From the NCBI GenBank assembly GCA_024742485.1, contig JANSYK010000001.1, positions 2,542,001-2,606,000 on the forward strand: a DNA stretch of 64,000 nt. The letters run 5' to 3'. The stretch comes from Alphaproteobacteria bacterium. GTDB lineage: Bacteria; Pseudomonadota; Alphaproteobacteria; Rhizobiales; Rhizobiaceae. A program made the translations under genes and the position numbers. The notes under the pieces were generated by a model. It was not told where the DNA came from, ran no database searches, and saw nothing but the letters and a program-made list of their open reading frames with translations. Numbering within the stretch: position 1 is the stretch's first letter; each line of letters opens with the position of its first letter. Positions 9,261 to 18,468 of the stretch are shown one piece after another.

Positions 9261-10019
9261 TCAATCCGATCTGAATTGCGCCGGCGTCGCCCCTGTTGCC
9301 CGTTTGAAATGCCGGCCGAACCGCGAGACGTCATTGTATCCGGTGCGGTAGCAGATTTCCGACACTGTCAGCTTGGTGGTCTTCAACAGGACCTTTGCCA
9401 TGTCGATCCGTGCGGCAATCACATATTGCAGCGGCGCCTGTCCGGTTGCCGCCTTGAAGCTGCGGGAGAAGTGGAAACCGCTCATCGCCGCCAGGTCGGC
9501 CATCATCGACAAGGTGAGGTCCTCGGCCAGATTGTCATGAATATATTCGGCAACCCGGCGAAGGCGGACATCGTCGATCTGCACGGCCCCGTGCCGAACC
9601 GGTTGAAGCGTTTTGGACAATTGCGAGGCCAGAGCCCGATGCATGGTCTCGCGATAGAGTGTGCCGCCCTCGTTGAAGGATTCGGCTGCCATGGCAAGCT
9701 GTAGCGTCAGTGGGTCGAGATCGCCGACAACCGGCGTGATGCCACCGGCATTGGTCATGCCGACCTCCTCAAGAACGCGGGGTTCGACCTCGACCATCAT
9801 GACATCGAGCGGCGCATCATATTCGCAAATTCCGGTTGCGCCGGGTGGCAGAATCCATCCCTGATGGGCAACAAGCGGCTGATCGGTCGTTTGATCCTGC
9901 CCGATGCCCAGACGATGGGTCGGTTGGTCGTTGAGAAAGACGCCCAGGGTCAGGCGCGGCAGTTCGAATGCACCGCCCCCGGCAGGCAGTTTTGTTCTCG
10001 ACGCAAGCAAATCGGGCAT
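9261..10019 (-). CDS. AraC family transcriptional regulator
   Basis: A 252-residue regulator. The N-terminal half is a cupin-like effector domain. The C-terminal 100 residues carry the two helix-turn-helix motifs, seen in LTLSMMADLAAMSGFHFSR and LTVSEICYRTGYNDVSRFG, then HFKRATGATPAQFR. It lies 101 bp upstream of the secreted hydrolase gene on the same strand and plausibly controls the hydrolase/NTF2-like pair. The ligand is unknown. Confidence 0.92.
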   Translation of the reverse strand: MPDLLASRTKLPAGGGAFELPRLTLGVFLNDQPTHRLGIGQDQTTDQPLVAHQGWILPPGATGICEYDAPLDVMMVEVEPRVLEEVGMTNAGGITPVVGDLDPLTLQLAMAAESFNEGGTLYRETMHRALASQLSKTLQPVRHGAVQIDDVRLRRVAEYIHDNLAEDLTLSMMADLAAMSGFHFSRSFKAATGQAPLQYVIAARIDMAKVLLKTTKLTVSEICYRTGYNDVSRFGRHFKRATGATPAQFRSD

Positions 10020-10077
10020 CCGTCAATCATGCCCTTTCAGATCATTGGTTCCAAATCACCAGCCTCCGCAAGCGCCC

Positions 10078-11016
10078 TCAATCCGGCAGGGGAATGAATT
10101 CATCCCTGTCATCCGGCGGCAGCTGAAACCGTCCGTGTTCCCAGTCACCGGCAGCCCAGGCGTCCTTGGCAGCCTCGATTTTCTCCCGCGACGAGGCAAC
10201 GAAATTCCACCAGATATAGCGCGGCCCGTTGAGCGTTTCACCACCCAGAACCATCAAACGGGCGCCCTCTGGCCCGGCCTTGACCGTGATGGCGTCGCCC
10301 GGTCGAAACACCATCATCTGACCTTTTTCGAACGTATCACCGGATACGGAAATGGAGCCATTGGTCACATACAGGCCGCGATCCTCATGGTCGTCCGGCA
10401 TCGGAAGCATGGCGCCGGCTTCAAGCACCGCATCTGCGTAGAACATTTCGGAGAAGGTTTTGGTCGGCGCCCGCTCGCCCCACGCCTGGCCAATGATCAG
10501 TCGAATTTCCTTGCCTTCTCCCTGCAGGAACGGAAGCACCTCACTCTTGTGATGTTCAAAGCCGGCATCGGTTTCTTCCGCATGTTCCGGCAAGGCCACC
10601 CATGTCTGGATGCCGAAAAGCCGGCTGGCGCCGGTCCGCGTCTGTTCGCTCGTCCGCTCGGAATGGGTCACCCCATTGCCCGCGATCATCCAGTTGACCT
10701 CGCCCGGATAGATCATCTGATTGGTGCCGAGCGAATCCCGATGCTGAAACTCGCCATCATAGAGATAGGTCACGGTCGCCAGTCCGATATGCGGATGTGG
10801 GCGGACATCGATTCCCTGGCCGGTGATGAATTCGGCTGGCCCCATCTGGTCGAAAAAGACAAACGGCCCCACCATCCGGCGCCCTGCAGACGGCAGTGCC
10901 CGCCGCACCTCAAATCCGCCAATGTCACGGGCACGCGGGACAATCAGCGTCTCGATGGCATCGCGGCTTCCGGCATTGTCGGGGCATTGCGGTTCAATCG
11001 CAGGATTCCAGCTCAT
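10078..11016 (-). CDS. Pirin family protein
   Basis: A 312-residue bicupin. The pirin metal site is visible as RPHPHIGLATVTYLYDGE and GNGVTHSER, giving the conserved three His and one Glu. The N-terminal RALPSAGRRMVGPFVFFDQM block and a C-terminal pirin domain (GPRYIWWNFVASS) are also present. Bacterial pirins are iron-binding redox-sensitive proteins, some with quercetinase activity, and the substrate here is unknown. It is a single gene downstream of nothing obvious, with no paralogue in the window. Confidence 0.92.
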   Translation of the reverse strand: MSWNPAIEPQCPDNAGSRDAIETLIVPRARDIGGFEVRRALPSAGRRMVGPFVFFDQMGPAEFITGQGIDVRPHPHIGLATVTYLYDGEFQHRDSLGTNQMIYPGEVNWMIAGNGVTHSERTSEQTRTGASRLFGIQTWVALPEHAEETDAGFEHHKSEVLPFLQGEGKEIRLIIGQAWGERAPTKTFSEMFYADAVLEAGAMLPMPDDHEDRGLYVTNGSISVSGDTFEKGQMMVFRPGDAITVKAGPEGARLMVLGGETLNGPRYIWWNFVASSREKIEAAKDAWAAGDWEHGRFQLPPDDRDEFIPLPD

Positions 11017-11293
11017 TTATAGATCTGCCTTTCACATGGGTGGCCCTCATGGGGCAATTATCCGACATCCTAGACAGATATGGCCCGCACCGGAAATGCC
11101 AAGGGGATGCCACCAACCACAACACGTTCGCGAGCCAACCATGCGATTTGAAAAGTCAGGCAAACAAAACCGTTATGAGAGACTGATCGACGGCCGCCAT
11201 CATGCGGCGGCAATGCCGCAGATTGCGTCTGGCAAGATCCGGCATCCGTCAAGCACTGCCTACATGACGGGATCTATGCCGGACCTGTGCTCG

Positions 11294-12337
11294 TCAGTTG
11301 ATTGACACACCCATCAACTTGCCGATGGTTTCGTTCCAAGCCTTCGCACAGGCATCGCCACAGCGGTCCTTGAAGGCTGGCAGGACGGCGCTGGTCAGAG
11401 CTTCAAGGCGCAGCGCATCGTCTTCCTCGGTAACGGGTACGAGAGTCATTGATGCCGGGTTGCCGTATGCGCAGTCTCCACCCGTATTGCAGGCCAGGCC
11501 CGCTTGAGTTTCGGTTGCAGCAAGGTCGAACATTTGTGTTTCCAATTCAGCGATCTTGTCTTCGATAAGCTGCTGCACCTTGGGATCAAGCGCGTTCCAC
11601 CAGTCCAGATTTGCCATCGCGGCAATAACACCGTGATTAACGGGCATGGCGGAAATGTAGTTGGCCGATTCATGCCATTTGGCCAGATATCCTGAAAGGG
11701 CTCCGGTGATTGCACAGTCAACGACACCATTTGCAAGTCCCGTCTGAACCTCTCCAAAGGCAAGGCTCACCGGTGATCCGCCCAGGTGATTGACAAAGGC
11801 CTGTTGCGAGGCCCCCGCCGCGCGGACTTTCCGGCCTTTCAGATCGCCAATTGAGGTAAACGGGTCGCGGCAATAAATGACCTGACTGTGATACGCCCCA
11901 TACCCAAGCACCTTGAGACCATGGTTTTCCGCGAGATAGTTCGTATGGTATTCGCGAAACACGTCCACCACCTTGTGCAACTCCTCGACCGATCCCACGA
12001 CACCGACAAGATCGGCGGATTCGTTGACCGGAACGGCACCCGACGTGTAGGGCAGGACAGTGTGGGACAATTGCAATGTTCCGTTTGATGTCAGGTTGAA
12101 TACCTCGCCACCCTTGAAGCCAAGTTCCGTGAATGGCTTGATCTGGGCCTGGATCGCACCGTTCGACGCAGCCTCCATGGTCGTTGTCCAGAACGGCGCT
12201 TCCATGTCCTTGTACATCGACAATATTCCGATGGAGCCGACAACGTTGAACTTCGTTGTTGGCAGGTCTTCGGCAATAGCACCTCCGGCTGACACGGCAA
12301 GCAACGCGGTAGCGAGGAACGTTTCTATGGGTTTCAT
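11294..12337 (-). CDS. TRAP transporter substrate-binding protein (DctP family)
   Basis: A 347-residue periplasmic binding protein with a signal peptide (MKPIETFLATALLAVSAGGA). The family's ligand-anchoring arginine lies in the GRKVRAAGASQQAF segment, and FGEVQTGLANGVVDCA follows. Near the C-terminus four cysteines (ACNTGGDC, then DRCGDAC) could form disulfides, which is unusual but not unknown. It follows the DctM and DctQ genes, and the ArgE-like deacylase heads the operon. The natural ligand is probably an acidic or acylated amino acid, inferred only from that enzyme. Confidence 0.92.
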   Translation of the reverse strand: MKPIETFLATALLAVSAGGAIAEDLPTTKFNVVGSIGILSMYKDMEAPFWTTTMEAASNGAIQAQIKPFTELGFKGGEVFNLTSNGTLQLSHTVLPYTSGAVPVNESADLVGVVGSVEELHKVVDVFREYHTNYLAENHGLKVLGYGAYHSQVIYCRDPFTSIGDLKGRKVRAAGASQQAFVNHLGGSPVSLAFGEVQTGLANGVVDCAITGALSGYLAKWHESANYISAMPVNHGVIAAMANLDWWNALDPKVQQLIEDKIAELETQMFDLAATETQAGLACNTGGDCAYGNPASMTLVPVTEEDDALRLEALTSAVLPAFKDRCGDACAKAWNETIGKLMGVSIN

Positions 12338-12366
12338 GGAGAGTCTCCTGTTGGATGATATGCCGG

Positions 12367-13671
12367 CTAATTGCCGAACGTGGGGTTGAGAATACTCGGC
12401 AGCCAGAGCGCCAGTTGCGGAAAAGCGATCAACAGCCCGATCAGGACAATCATGGCCACCAGAAAGGGAACAGAGCCTTTGAAAAGGTCCGAGATGGAGC
12501 CGCTTTTGCGAACCCCCTGAACCACGTAGAGGTTCATTCCAACCGGTGGAGTAATGAGAGCCGCTTCAATCAGGATCACGAATACGATGCCCCACCAGAC
12601 GGGTGAATAGCCAAGCTCGACAATCACCGGCACGACAATAGGCGTCGTTGCAATCATCATTGAGATCGTTTCCATGAAACAACCCAGGATCAGGTAGAAA
12701 CAAATGATGGCCAGCAGCATTGCAAAGGGCGGCCACCCCAGGGTGAGCACGGCATCGGTGATCGCGGTGACAAGACCGATCGCAACCATGACGAAGTTCA
12801 AGAAGAAGGCCGCAATGACGATCAGCATGATCATGCAGGTGGTACGGACGGTTCCCTCAAAGGCCGACAAAAGCACCCGGACAGACAGTTTTCGATTGGC
12901 AGCAACCAGCGCGACCGTGGCGATCAACCCGAGTGCAGCGGCTTCGGTGGGTGTCGCCACACCCGCATAAATCGAGCCGACAACAATCGTGAAAAGCCCC
13001 AATGGCGGTACCAGATGCTTGAGGCCCGCCAAGCGGGCTGGCCACAATGAGCCACTGACATGGGCGCTCCTTGCCAGGCCCGGGCGCATCATGACAACCA
13101 TCAGGACGAAACCCGAAAAAAACACCGACAGCACGATACCGGGGATCAATCCAGCCGCATACAGAGCCGAAACCGATGTCTCGGACAAAACGGCGTAGAT
13201 AATCATGTTGATCGACGGCGGGATAAGTATGCCGAGCGTTCCACCGGCAGCGATGGAGCCGAGAAAAAGCGGCGGGTCATAGCCGCCCTTTTCCATGTTC
13301 GGGATGGCAACCGTGCTGATGGTCGCCGCCGTTGCAAGCGAGGAACCGGATGTGGCGGCGAAAACGGCACTCGACGCGATATTGGTATGGATCAATTGCC
13401 CTGGCACCCTGGCGAACCACGGCGTCAGTGCCGCAAACAACCGCTCCGAAATGCCGCTTCGATGCATCAATTCGCCCATCATGATGAACATCGGCGCAGC
13501 AATCAGAATGAAGTCGTTGGAGTGGCTCCACGCCAGTGCGCCGGCGGCTCCCGTCATCGGAAGGAAAGCGAATTGCTCCGACAGAATATACCCGGTTACC
13601 GCGAGTACCGCCGCAACCGGCAACCCCATCACCAGCGCAACACCCAGGATCATGATCGCAGCGTTGATCAT
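12367..13671 (-). CDS. TRAP transporter large permease (DctM)
   Basis: A 434-residue multi-pass inner-membrane protein of the DctM family, with about 12 hydrophobic segments. Characteristic motifs include PMFIMMGELMHRSG, AATSGSSLATAATI, GTLGILIPPSINMIIY and, near the end, PPVGMNLYVVQGV. It couples ion gradients to solute uptake with DctQ and DctP. It overlaps the DctQ gene by 4 bp and is followed after 29 bp by the binding-protein gene. Length is normal. Confidence 0.94.
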   Translation of the reverse strand: MINAAIMILGVALVMGLPVAAVLAVTGYILSEQFAFLPMTGAAGALAWSHSNDFILIAAPMFIMMGELMHRSGISERLFAALTPWFARVPGQLIHTNIASSAVFAATSGSSLATAATISTVAIPNMEKGGYDPPLFLGSIAAGGTLGILIPPSINMIIYAVLSETSVSALYAAGLIPGIVLSVFFSGFVLMVVMMRPGLARSAHVSGSLWPARLAGLKHLVPPLGLFTIVVGSIYAGVATPTEAAALGLIATVALVAANRKLSVRVLLSAFEGTVRTTCMIMLIVIAAFFLNFVMVAIGLVTAITDAVLTLGWPPFAMLLAIICFYLILGCFMETISMMIATTPIVVPVIVELGYSPVWWGIVFVILIEAALITPPVGMNLYVVQGVRKSGSISDLFKGSVPFLVAMIVLIGLLIAFPQLALWLPSILNPTFGN

Positions 13672-14264
13672 AACCGGTCCCCATCGTCGACACCGGCACG
13701 TTCCATTTCTTCAGACAGATTTGTCGACGCCAGAAGCGCGTCTGCATCTTCCGATTGGCCGCGCATGTATCGATGAATTGCGACAATGGGGGTCAAAACA
13801 GCAACAGTCGCAAACCAGAAAAGGCCGACCCACCAGATGCCCTGAGGCAGCACCAAAGGCACCTGAAGCGTGGATATCGATTTGGCCCCCATGGACCAGG
13901 ACTGCTGTACAACGCCAAAACTGAACCAGGCCAATGCACCGGCGACCAGTGCCAGGGAAACGGCTGCAATCAGATCGAACAATCGACGCAACGCCGTTGG
14001 CAGTTTCGCGGTGAGAAAGTCTATTCTGATGTTTGCTTTAGTCGTGACCGTGTAACCCATGCCAAGCCCGATGCAGGCCGCGAGCGCATATCCGGATATC
14101 TCGAAACTCGCGACAAGTGTCCTGTTGAGGAAAAGACGCGAAACGACGTCGATTGAAATCGGAACCGCCGACCCGAACAGGATGATTGCCCCGGCAATCC
14201 AGGCCAGCACTTGAGAAACGCGCCTCATGGCGGAGGGGAGGTCAGATCGCCTGGAGGAGTTCAT
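13668..14264 (-). CDS. TRAP transporter small permease (DctQ)
   Basis: A 198-residue membrane subunit with four hydrophobic helices. The start at 14264 is chosen because GGAGG precedes it and because a longer in-frame start would overlap the deacylase gene. Family features are the paired helices around ISGYALAACIGLGMGYTVT, then IRIDFLTAKLP, and PQGIWWVGLFWFA near the end. It overlaps dctM by 4 bp. The C-terminal tail is charged and cytoplasmic. Confidence 0.9.
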   Translation of the reverse strand: MNSSRRSDLPSAMRRVSQVLAWIAGAIILFGSAVPISIDVVSRLFLNRTLVASFEISGYALAACIGLGMGYTVTTKANIRIDFLTAKLPTALRRLFDLIAAVSLALVAGALAWFSFGVVQQSWSMGAKSISTLQVPLVLPQGIWWVGLFWFATVAVLTPIVAIHRYMRGQSEDADALLASTNLSEEMERAGVDDGDRL

Positions 14265-14287
14265 GGTGCCTCCGGATGTCTCGCGCA

Positions 14288-15409
14288 TCATTGGCTGACA
14301 TGTTCGATCATGCCTTCCATGAAGAATTCGGCTTTCCGCAGCTGTCCGCACTCGATGAATTCATTGACCGTGTGCCCTTGCGCCATATGACCCGGGCCGC
14401 AAACGGCGACAGGGAGACCGGCCGCTTGAAACAAGCCGGCTTCCGTCGCAAATTCGAGGCCGATTGTCGTGTCATCGTTTAGAATGTCCTGGCAGAGGTC
14501 ACGCGCGACATTGTCCGTCGCTGGCATCAGAGGTGGAACGTCACACAGCAGGTCAAGATCAATTTCGCAGCATGAGTTCTCGAGTTTCATCCGCCGTTCA
14601 GCGGCCTCCGCTTTTGAAGCCAGCCGTAAACGGATTTCAGCGGGATCCTCATTCGCTGCGCAGCGAATCATCCACGTTGCATCACACGATTCCGGCACGA
14701 TATTCTGCGCAGTGCCACCGCTTATGCCCGTCAGGACGATATTCGTCTGCTTGTCTGGAGGAGCATCGACCATTGCAAGCTGTGTCGCGATACCATCCAG
14801 GTCTCTAACGAAGGCCGCCATATGGGTGACGGCATTCACACCCAGTTCTGGCATTCCCGAGTGAGCCGGAATGCCGCGGATACGCATAGTTTGTATGCAC
14901 GCCCCCCTGTGTCGGTCCGCAACACGCATTCCGGTCGGCTCACCAACAATCACGATTCCGGCTTCCGGAAGATTTTCGATCAACGCGGGAGCGCCGAGGC
15001 ATCCGACCTCTTCATCGTGCGATACGACAATATGAACCGGTTTTGTCAGATTCGCCTTTGCCAGATCCGGCACCGCAGCGAGAACAACGCTCAGGAACCC
15101 CTTCATATCGGCAGTACCCCGCCCGTAATACCGGCCATCCCGCATTGACAGGCAATAGGGATCGCTGTCCCAGCCAGCCGCAGTTGCAGGCACCGTATCC
15201 GAATGGCTGCTCAAGACGATACCGTCCGCGGTTTCAGGTCCTATCGAGGCAATCAGGTTGGTTTTTCCGGAGTCCAGGCCTGGCAATAGCCGGACCCTCA
15301 TTGACCATCCATCCAGATAGTCGGCGACCCAATCCATCAAATCGGCATTGGAACGGCTGCTGGTTGTGTCAAATGCAACCAGTCGCGCCAGAATCTCCCG
15401 AACTGTCAT
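14288..15409 (-). CDS. M20 family deacylase (acetylornithine deacetylase ArgE-like)
   Basis: A 373-residue zinc metallopeptidase-fold enzyme. Metal and catalytic residues are visible in SSHSDTVPA (first His and catalytic Asp), YYGRGTADMKGF (bridging Asp), VSHDEEVGC (general-base Glu) and the late GHMAQGHTVNEF (last His). The best match by memory is ArgE, which removes the acetyl group from N-acetylornithine. Its place as first gene of a TRAP operon, away from arginine genes, suggests catabolism of an imported N-acyl amino acid. The specificity is inferred. Confidence 0.85.
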   Translation of the reverse strand: MTVREILARLVAFDTTSSRSNADLMDWVADYLDGWSMRVRLLPGLDSGKTNLIASIGPETADGIVLSSHSDTVPATAAGWDSDPYCLSMRDGRYYGRGTADMKGFLSVVLAAVPDLAKANLTKPVHIVVSHDEEVGCLGAPALIENLPEAGIVIVGEPTGMRVADRHRGACIQTMRIRGIPAHSGMPELGVNAVTHMAAFVRDLDGIATQLAMVDAPPDKQTNIVLTGISGGTAQNIVPESCDATWMIRCAANEDPAEIRLRLASKAEAAERRMKLENSCCEIDLDLLCDVPPLMPATDNVARDLCQDILNDDTTIGLEFATEAGLFQAAGLPVAVCGPGHMAQGHTVNEFIECGQLRKAEFFMEGMIEHVSQ

Positions 15410-15503
15410 CGTCTCTCACCCATGGTCGCACTATGCTTGCACCAACAATGACGATCAATGCATAGTTATGTATATCTATATACGAAACTGATATGGGGAC
15501 AGG
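15410..15503. promoter_or_regulatory. Divergent promoter region of the TRAP operon and its LysR gene
   Basis: This 94-bp AT-rich gap contains an interrupted inverted repeat, CTATGC near 15430 and GCATAG near 15460, and a TATATCTATATA stretch. Its position and composition fit a LysR-type regulator binding site shared by the two divergent transcripts. The exact operator is not certain. Confidence 0.4.
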
Positions 15504-16391
15504 ATGCGCATCAAGCAGTTGGAAGCCTTTCGCGCCACCATCATCACAGGAACGATGTCCGCTGCGGCGGAAAGCCTGAAGACCAGTCAGCCGACAATCA
15601 GCAGACTATTGGCAGCACTGGAAACGGAGCTTGAAATCAAGCTGTTTCGCCGCGAAAACGGTCGTGTCACTCCGACCCACGAAGGTCTGGAATTCTACCG
15701 CCGGGTTGACAGGGTTCATGATGCATTCGCCAGCCTGACGAGCGCCGCGCATGACCTGAGGACCGGTGCCGTCCGTGAAGTTCGCATCATCTCCCCACCG
15801 GCTGTTTCGATGGGAATCATCCCGCAGCTCATGCAGAAATTGACCAAAACCCACCCGGACATCAATGCGAAACTACACTCCGTTGATGCCAAGAGCTACT
15901 ATAGCATCCATTGCGAGGACGAGTTTGACGTTGTGCTCGGCAACCGGATTGGGTTCGAAGCGAATATCGAACAGATCCAGCTAGGCCATGTGGAGTTTGT
16001 TTGCGCAATGTCCGTGGACAATGCGCTTGCTGCGAAGTCGGAAATCACGCCGGAGGACCTGAACGGCGAGACCATCATCTCACTGCTGGACGACGAGCGC
16101 CGGCTGTTTCCAAAGCATGAACGGCTCTTTGAAGATCACAATGTCGATGCCACGCGTAAAATCTACACACACAGTTCTGCAACGGCCTATGGCATGGTTG
16201 CTCTGGGAATGGGTGTCGCTGTCCTTGAACCCTTTACGGCGCCGATTTGGGAACGCAGCGGAGTTGCAACCAGGCCATTCAGGCCGGTGATCAGCTATGA
16301 TTTCATTGCAGGCGTCAAACCGGGTGCGCGCCAATCGGCGGCGGTCAGCGCGATCATTGCAATCGCCGGAGAGCTGTTTGACCGGTATTGA
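15504..16391 (+). CDS. LysR family transcriptional regulator
   Basis: A 295-residue LysR-type regulator. The N-terminal winged helix-turn-helix reads MRIKQLEAFRATIITGTMSA, then AESLKTSQPTISRLLAALE, and a periplasmic-binding-fold effector domain follows. The GGGGAC before the ATG supports the start. It is divergent from the deacylase-TRAP operon and is the likely activator of that operon in response to the transported solute. Confidence 0.93.
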   Translation: MRIKQLEAFRATIITGTMSAAAESLKTSQPTISRLLAALETELEIKLFRRENGRVTPTHEGLEFYRRVDRVHDAFASLTSAAHDLRTGAVREVRIISPPAVSMGIIPQLMQKLTKTHPDINAKLHSVDAKSYYSIHCEDEFDVVLGNRIGFEANIEQIQLGHVEFVCAMSVDNALAAKSEITPEDLNGETIISLLDDERRLFPKHERLFEDHNVDATRKIYTHSSATAYGMVALGMGVAVLEPFTAPIWERSGVATRPFRPVISYDFIAGVKPGARQSAAVSAIIAIAGELFDRY

Positions 16392-16409
16392 GTGAGTGAC
16401 GAAGAAAAT

Positions 16410-16754
16410 TCAGTCCTTGGTGACGGGGCTGACCAGAAGATAGGCCCTTCGACCGTCATCATGGTAGGCTTGAGCCCGCCCCTCACCCAGATCGATCAGA
16501 AAGAAGTGGTTGGTCACCCCACCCCTCGCTGTTTTGTATCGGGTCCAGTAAGTCTGTCCATCAAATCCATATCGCCCGATATCCTCGGTGCGGTCGGCAA
16601 AACGGGCATGACATGATCCGTCCGGGCCATATGTGACAGATCCAAACAGATCTCCGGTTTCCGGAACCAGGGCCGAAACCGTCTTCCCCTCAATGAAACG
16701 GCGGACTGCTGATTCACTCATCAGGTCCGCTCTGTTCAACGACAACCTTCTCAT
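16410..16754 (-). CDS. Small hypothetical protein (DUF995-like shape)
   Basis: I do not recognise this gene firmly. From the ATG at 16754 it encodes 114 residues, and a shorter start at 16721 is also possible. The sequence has the build of small one-domain beta-sheet proteins: FIEGKTVSALVPETGDLFGS, then YGPDGSCHARFAD, YGFDGQTYWTRY and a C-terminal RRAYLLVSPV strand. It faces the end of the LysR gene 18 bp away. No signal peptide is obvious from either start. A relation to DUF995 is a guess from the GKT...dG...W pattern. Confidence 0.55.
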   Translation of the reverse strand: MRRLSLNRADLMSESAVRRFIEGKTVSALVPETGDLFGSVTYGPDGSCHARFADRTEDIGRYGFDGQTYWTRYKTARGGVTNHFFLIDLGEGRAQAYHDDGRRAYLLVSPVTKD

Positions 16755-16943
16755 TCGATCCGAAGCACCTCCGTCTCGTTCCGACCGCAAATCATTGTCC
16801 GGGTGGCGTGAACGGAACAAACCGACTGCCGGTTCCCGTTTCTTGGTCAACCTCCAGGGCAATCGACCAATGGAGGAACCGCCCTGTCGACCGTTAGTGA
16901 CCAGATGGTCGCACGATTTCCACTGGCCAGTCGGACCAACGCC

Positions 16944-18233
16944 TCACGCGGCTTGCAATTTCTCCCGCGCCGCTCGGATGGATGCTTCCAGTTTATCAAG
17001 ACCTTCACCGAAAGTATCGTCTTCGATCGTGATCGGCGGCAAAAAGCGGATGACATTGCCATGGACGCCACAGGTCAGCAGAATCAGCCCCCGCTCAAGT
17101 GCCGCCGCGCGCACCGCATTGGCAAACTGAGCGCTTGGAATGCCGGTCGCTGGCTCATTGAACTCGACGGCGTTCATCAGCCCCGGACCGCGAATATCGG
17201 CAATTTCGGGAATATCGTCGCGCAGACTCTCCAGCCGCTGCTTGAGTCGACCGCCGAGCAACAGGGCGCGACCGCACAGATCCTCATCCTCGATAATGTC
17301 CAGCACGGCATGCGCGGCTGCTATGCCTAGAGGATTTCCGCCATAGGTGCCGCCCAGCCCTCCCGGATTGGCCGCATCCATGATGCTGGCTCGCCCGGTG
17401 ACGGCAGCCAGCGGAATGCCGCCCGCCAGCCCTTTCGCCATGGTCGTCAGATCGGCCGCGACATCGTGGTGTTCCATTGCCAGAAGCTTACCGGTCCGGG
17501 CAAATCCCGTCTGCACTTCATCGGCAATCAGCAATATGTTGTGGTCGTCACAAATGGTGCGCAAGTGCCGCATGAAGTCTCGCGGCGCCTCGTAGAAACC
17601 GCCCTCACCCTGCACCGGCTCGATAATGATCGCCGCCACCCGCGACGGGTCCACATCGGATGTGAACAGCCCCTGCAGCGCCGCCAGTGAATTCTCCACC
17701 GATATTCCGTGCAGAGGCACGGGATAGGGCGCGTGATAGATATCCGGCAGCATCGATCCGAACCCGGCCTTGTAGGGCTGCACCTTGCCGGTCAGTGACA
17801 TGCCCATGAAGGTTCGCCCGTGAAACCCGCCTGAAAACGCGATCACTGCATTGCGACCGGTCGCGGCGCGAGCGATCTTGATGGCATTTTCCACCGCCTC
17901 GGCGCCGGTGGTCACGAACAGTGTTTTGTTGTCGGTGCCCGATGGCACGAGAGCGTTGAGCCGTTCGGCGAGCCGGACATAATTCTCGTAGGGTACGACC
18001 TGATGGCAGGTGTGGGTAAACTGGCCGAGTTGATTCTCCAAGGCCGCGACAATTCTGGGGTGACGGTGTCCGGTATTGACCACTGCAATGCCGGCGGCAA
18101 AATCGATATAGCGCCGGTCCTCCACATCCCAGATTTCTGCATTTTGCGCCCGCTGCGCGTAAATCTGTGTCATTGCACCGACGCCGCGCGCGAGACTGGA
18201 CTGGCGGCGCGCCTGGATTTCTGCGTTGTTCAT
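16944..18233 (-). CDS. gabT: 4-aminobutyrate aminotransferase
   Basis: A 429-residue class III PLP aminotransferase that moves the amino group of GABA to 2-oxoglutarate, giving succinate semialdehyde. Features are the N-terminal GVGAMTQIYAQRA, the FVTTGAEAVENAIKIARAAT cofactor-phosphate region, GGFHGRTFMGMSLTGK, the PLP-ring Asp in LLIADEVQTGFARTG and the Schiff-base Lys in TMAKGLAGGIPLAAV. The partner dehydrogenase gene gabD lies at 28270-29757, 10 kb away on the same strand, so the pathway is split. A bi-hairpin repeat lies just upstream of the start. Confidence 0.92.
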   Translation of the reverse strand: MNNAEIQARRQSSLARGVGAMTQIYAQRAQNAEIWDVEDRRYIDFAAGIAVVNTGHRHPRIVAALENQLGQFTHTCHQVVPYENYVRLAERLNALVPSGTDNKTLFVTTGAEAVENAIKIARAATGRNAVIAFSGGFHGRTFMGMSLTGKVQPYKAGFGSMLPDIYHAPYPVPLHGISVENSLAALQGLFTSDVDPSRVAAIIIEPVQGEGGFYEAPRDFMRHLRTICDDHNILLIADEVQTGFARTGKLLAMEHHDVAADLTTMAKGLAGGIPLAAVTGRASIMDAANPGGLGGTYGGNPLGIAAAHAVLDIIEDEDLCGRALLLGGRLKQRLESLRDDIPEIADIRGPGLMNAVEFNEPATGIPSAQFANAVRAAALERGLILLTCGVHGNVIRFLPPITIEDDTFGEGLDKLEASIRAAREKLQAA

Positions 18234-18253
18234 GGCAAACTCTTTTCGTCATT

Positions 18254-18357
18254 AGGGCAATTCGGTTTTTGGCGGAATCGGCAAAAACTGGATGCATCAA
18301 CAAAATCAAAGGTCGATACCGTTGTCTCGTTTCTGACGAAACGTGAAACGGTCTAGG
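18254..18357 (+). repeat. Copy B of the ~100-bp bi-hairpin repeat
   Basis: Reads TAGGGCAATTC at its left end and GAAACGGTCTAGGG at its right end. The first stem is imperfect (ATTCGGTTTTTG against CAAAAACTGGAT). It lies between the gabT start and the bioY stop. The rest of the gap to 18468 shows no gene. Confidence 0.8.
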
Positions 18358-18468
18358 GCATGACCAGTCCGCCCGCAGGCCGGACACTGGTCCGCCGGGT
18401 TCGTCAATTCAGGAAAAGAAGGAAGTGGGATCAGGCGCGCCGGCTCAAGTGGCGCGCCCGTTTTCCAA

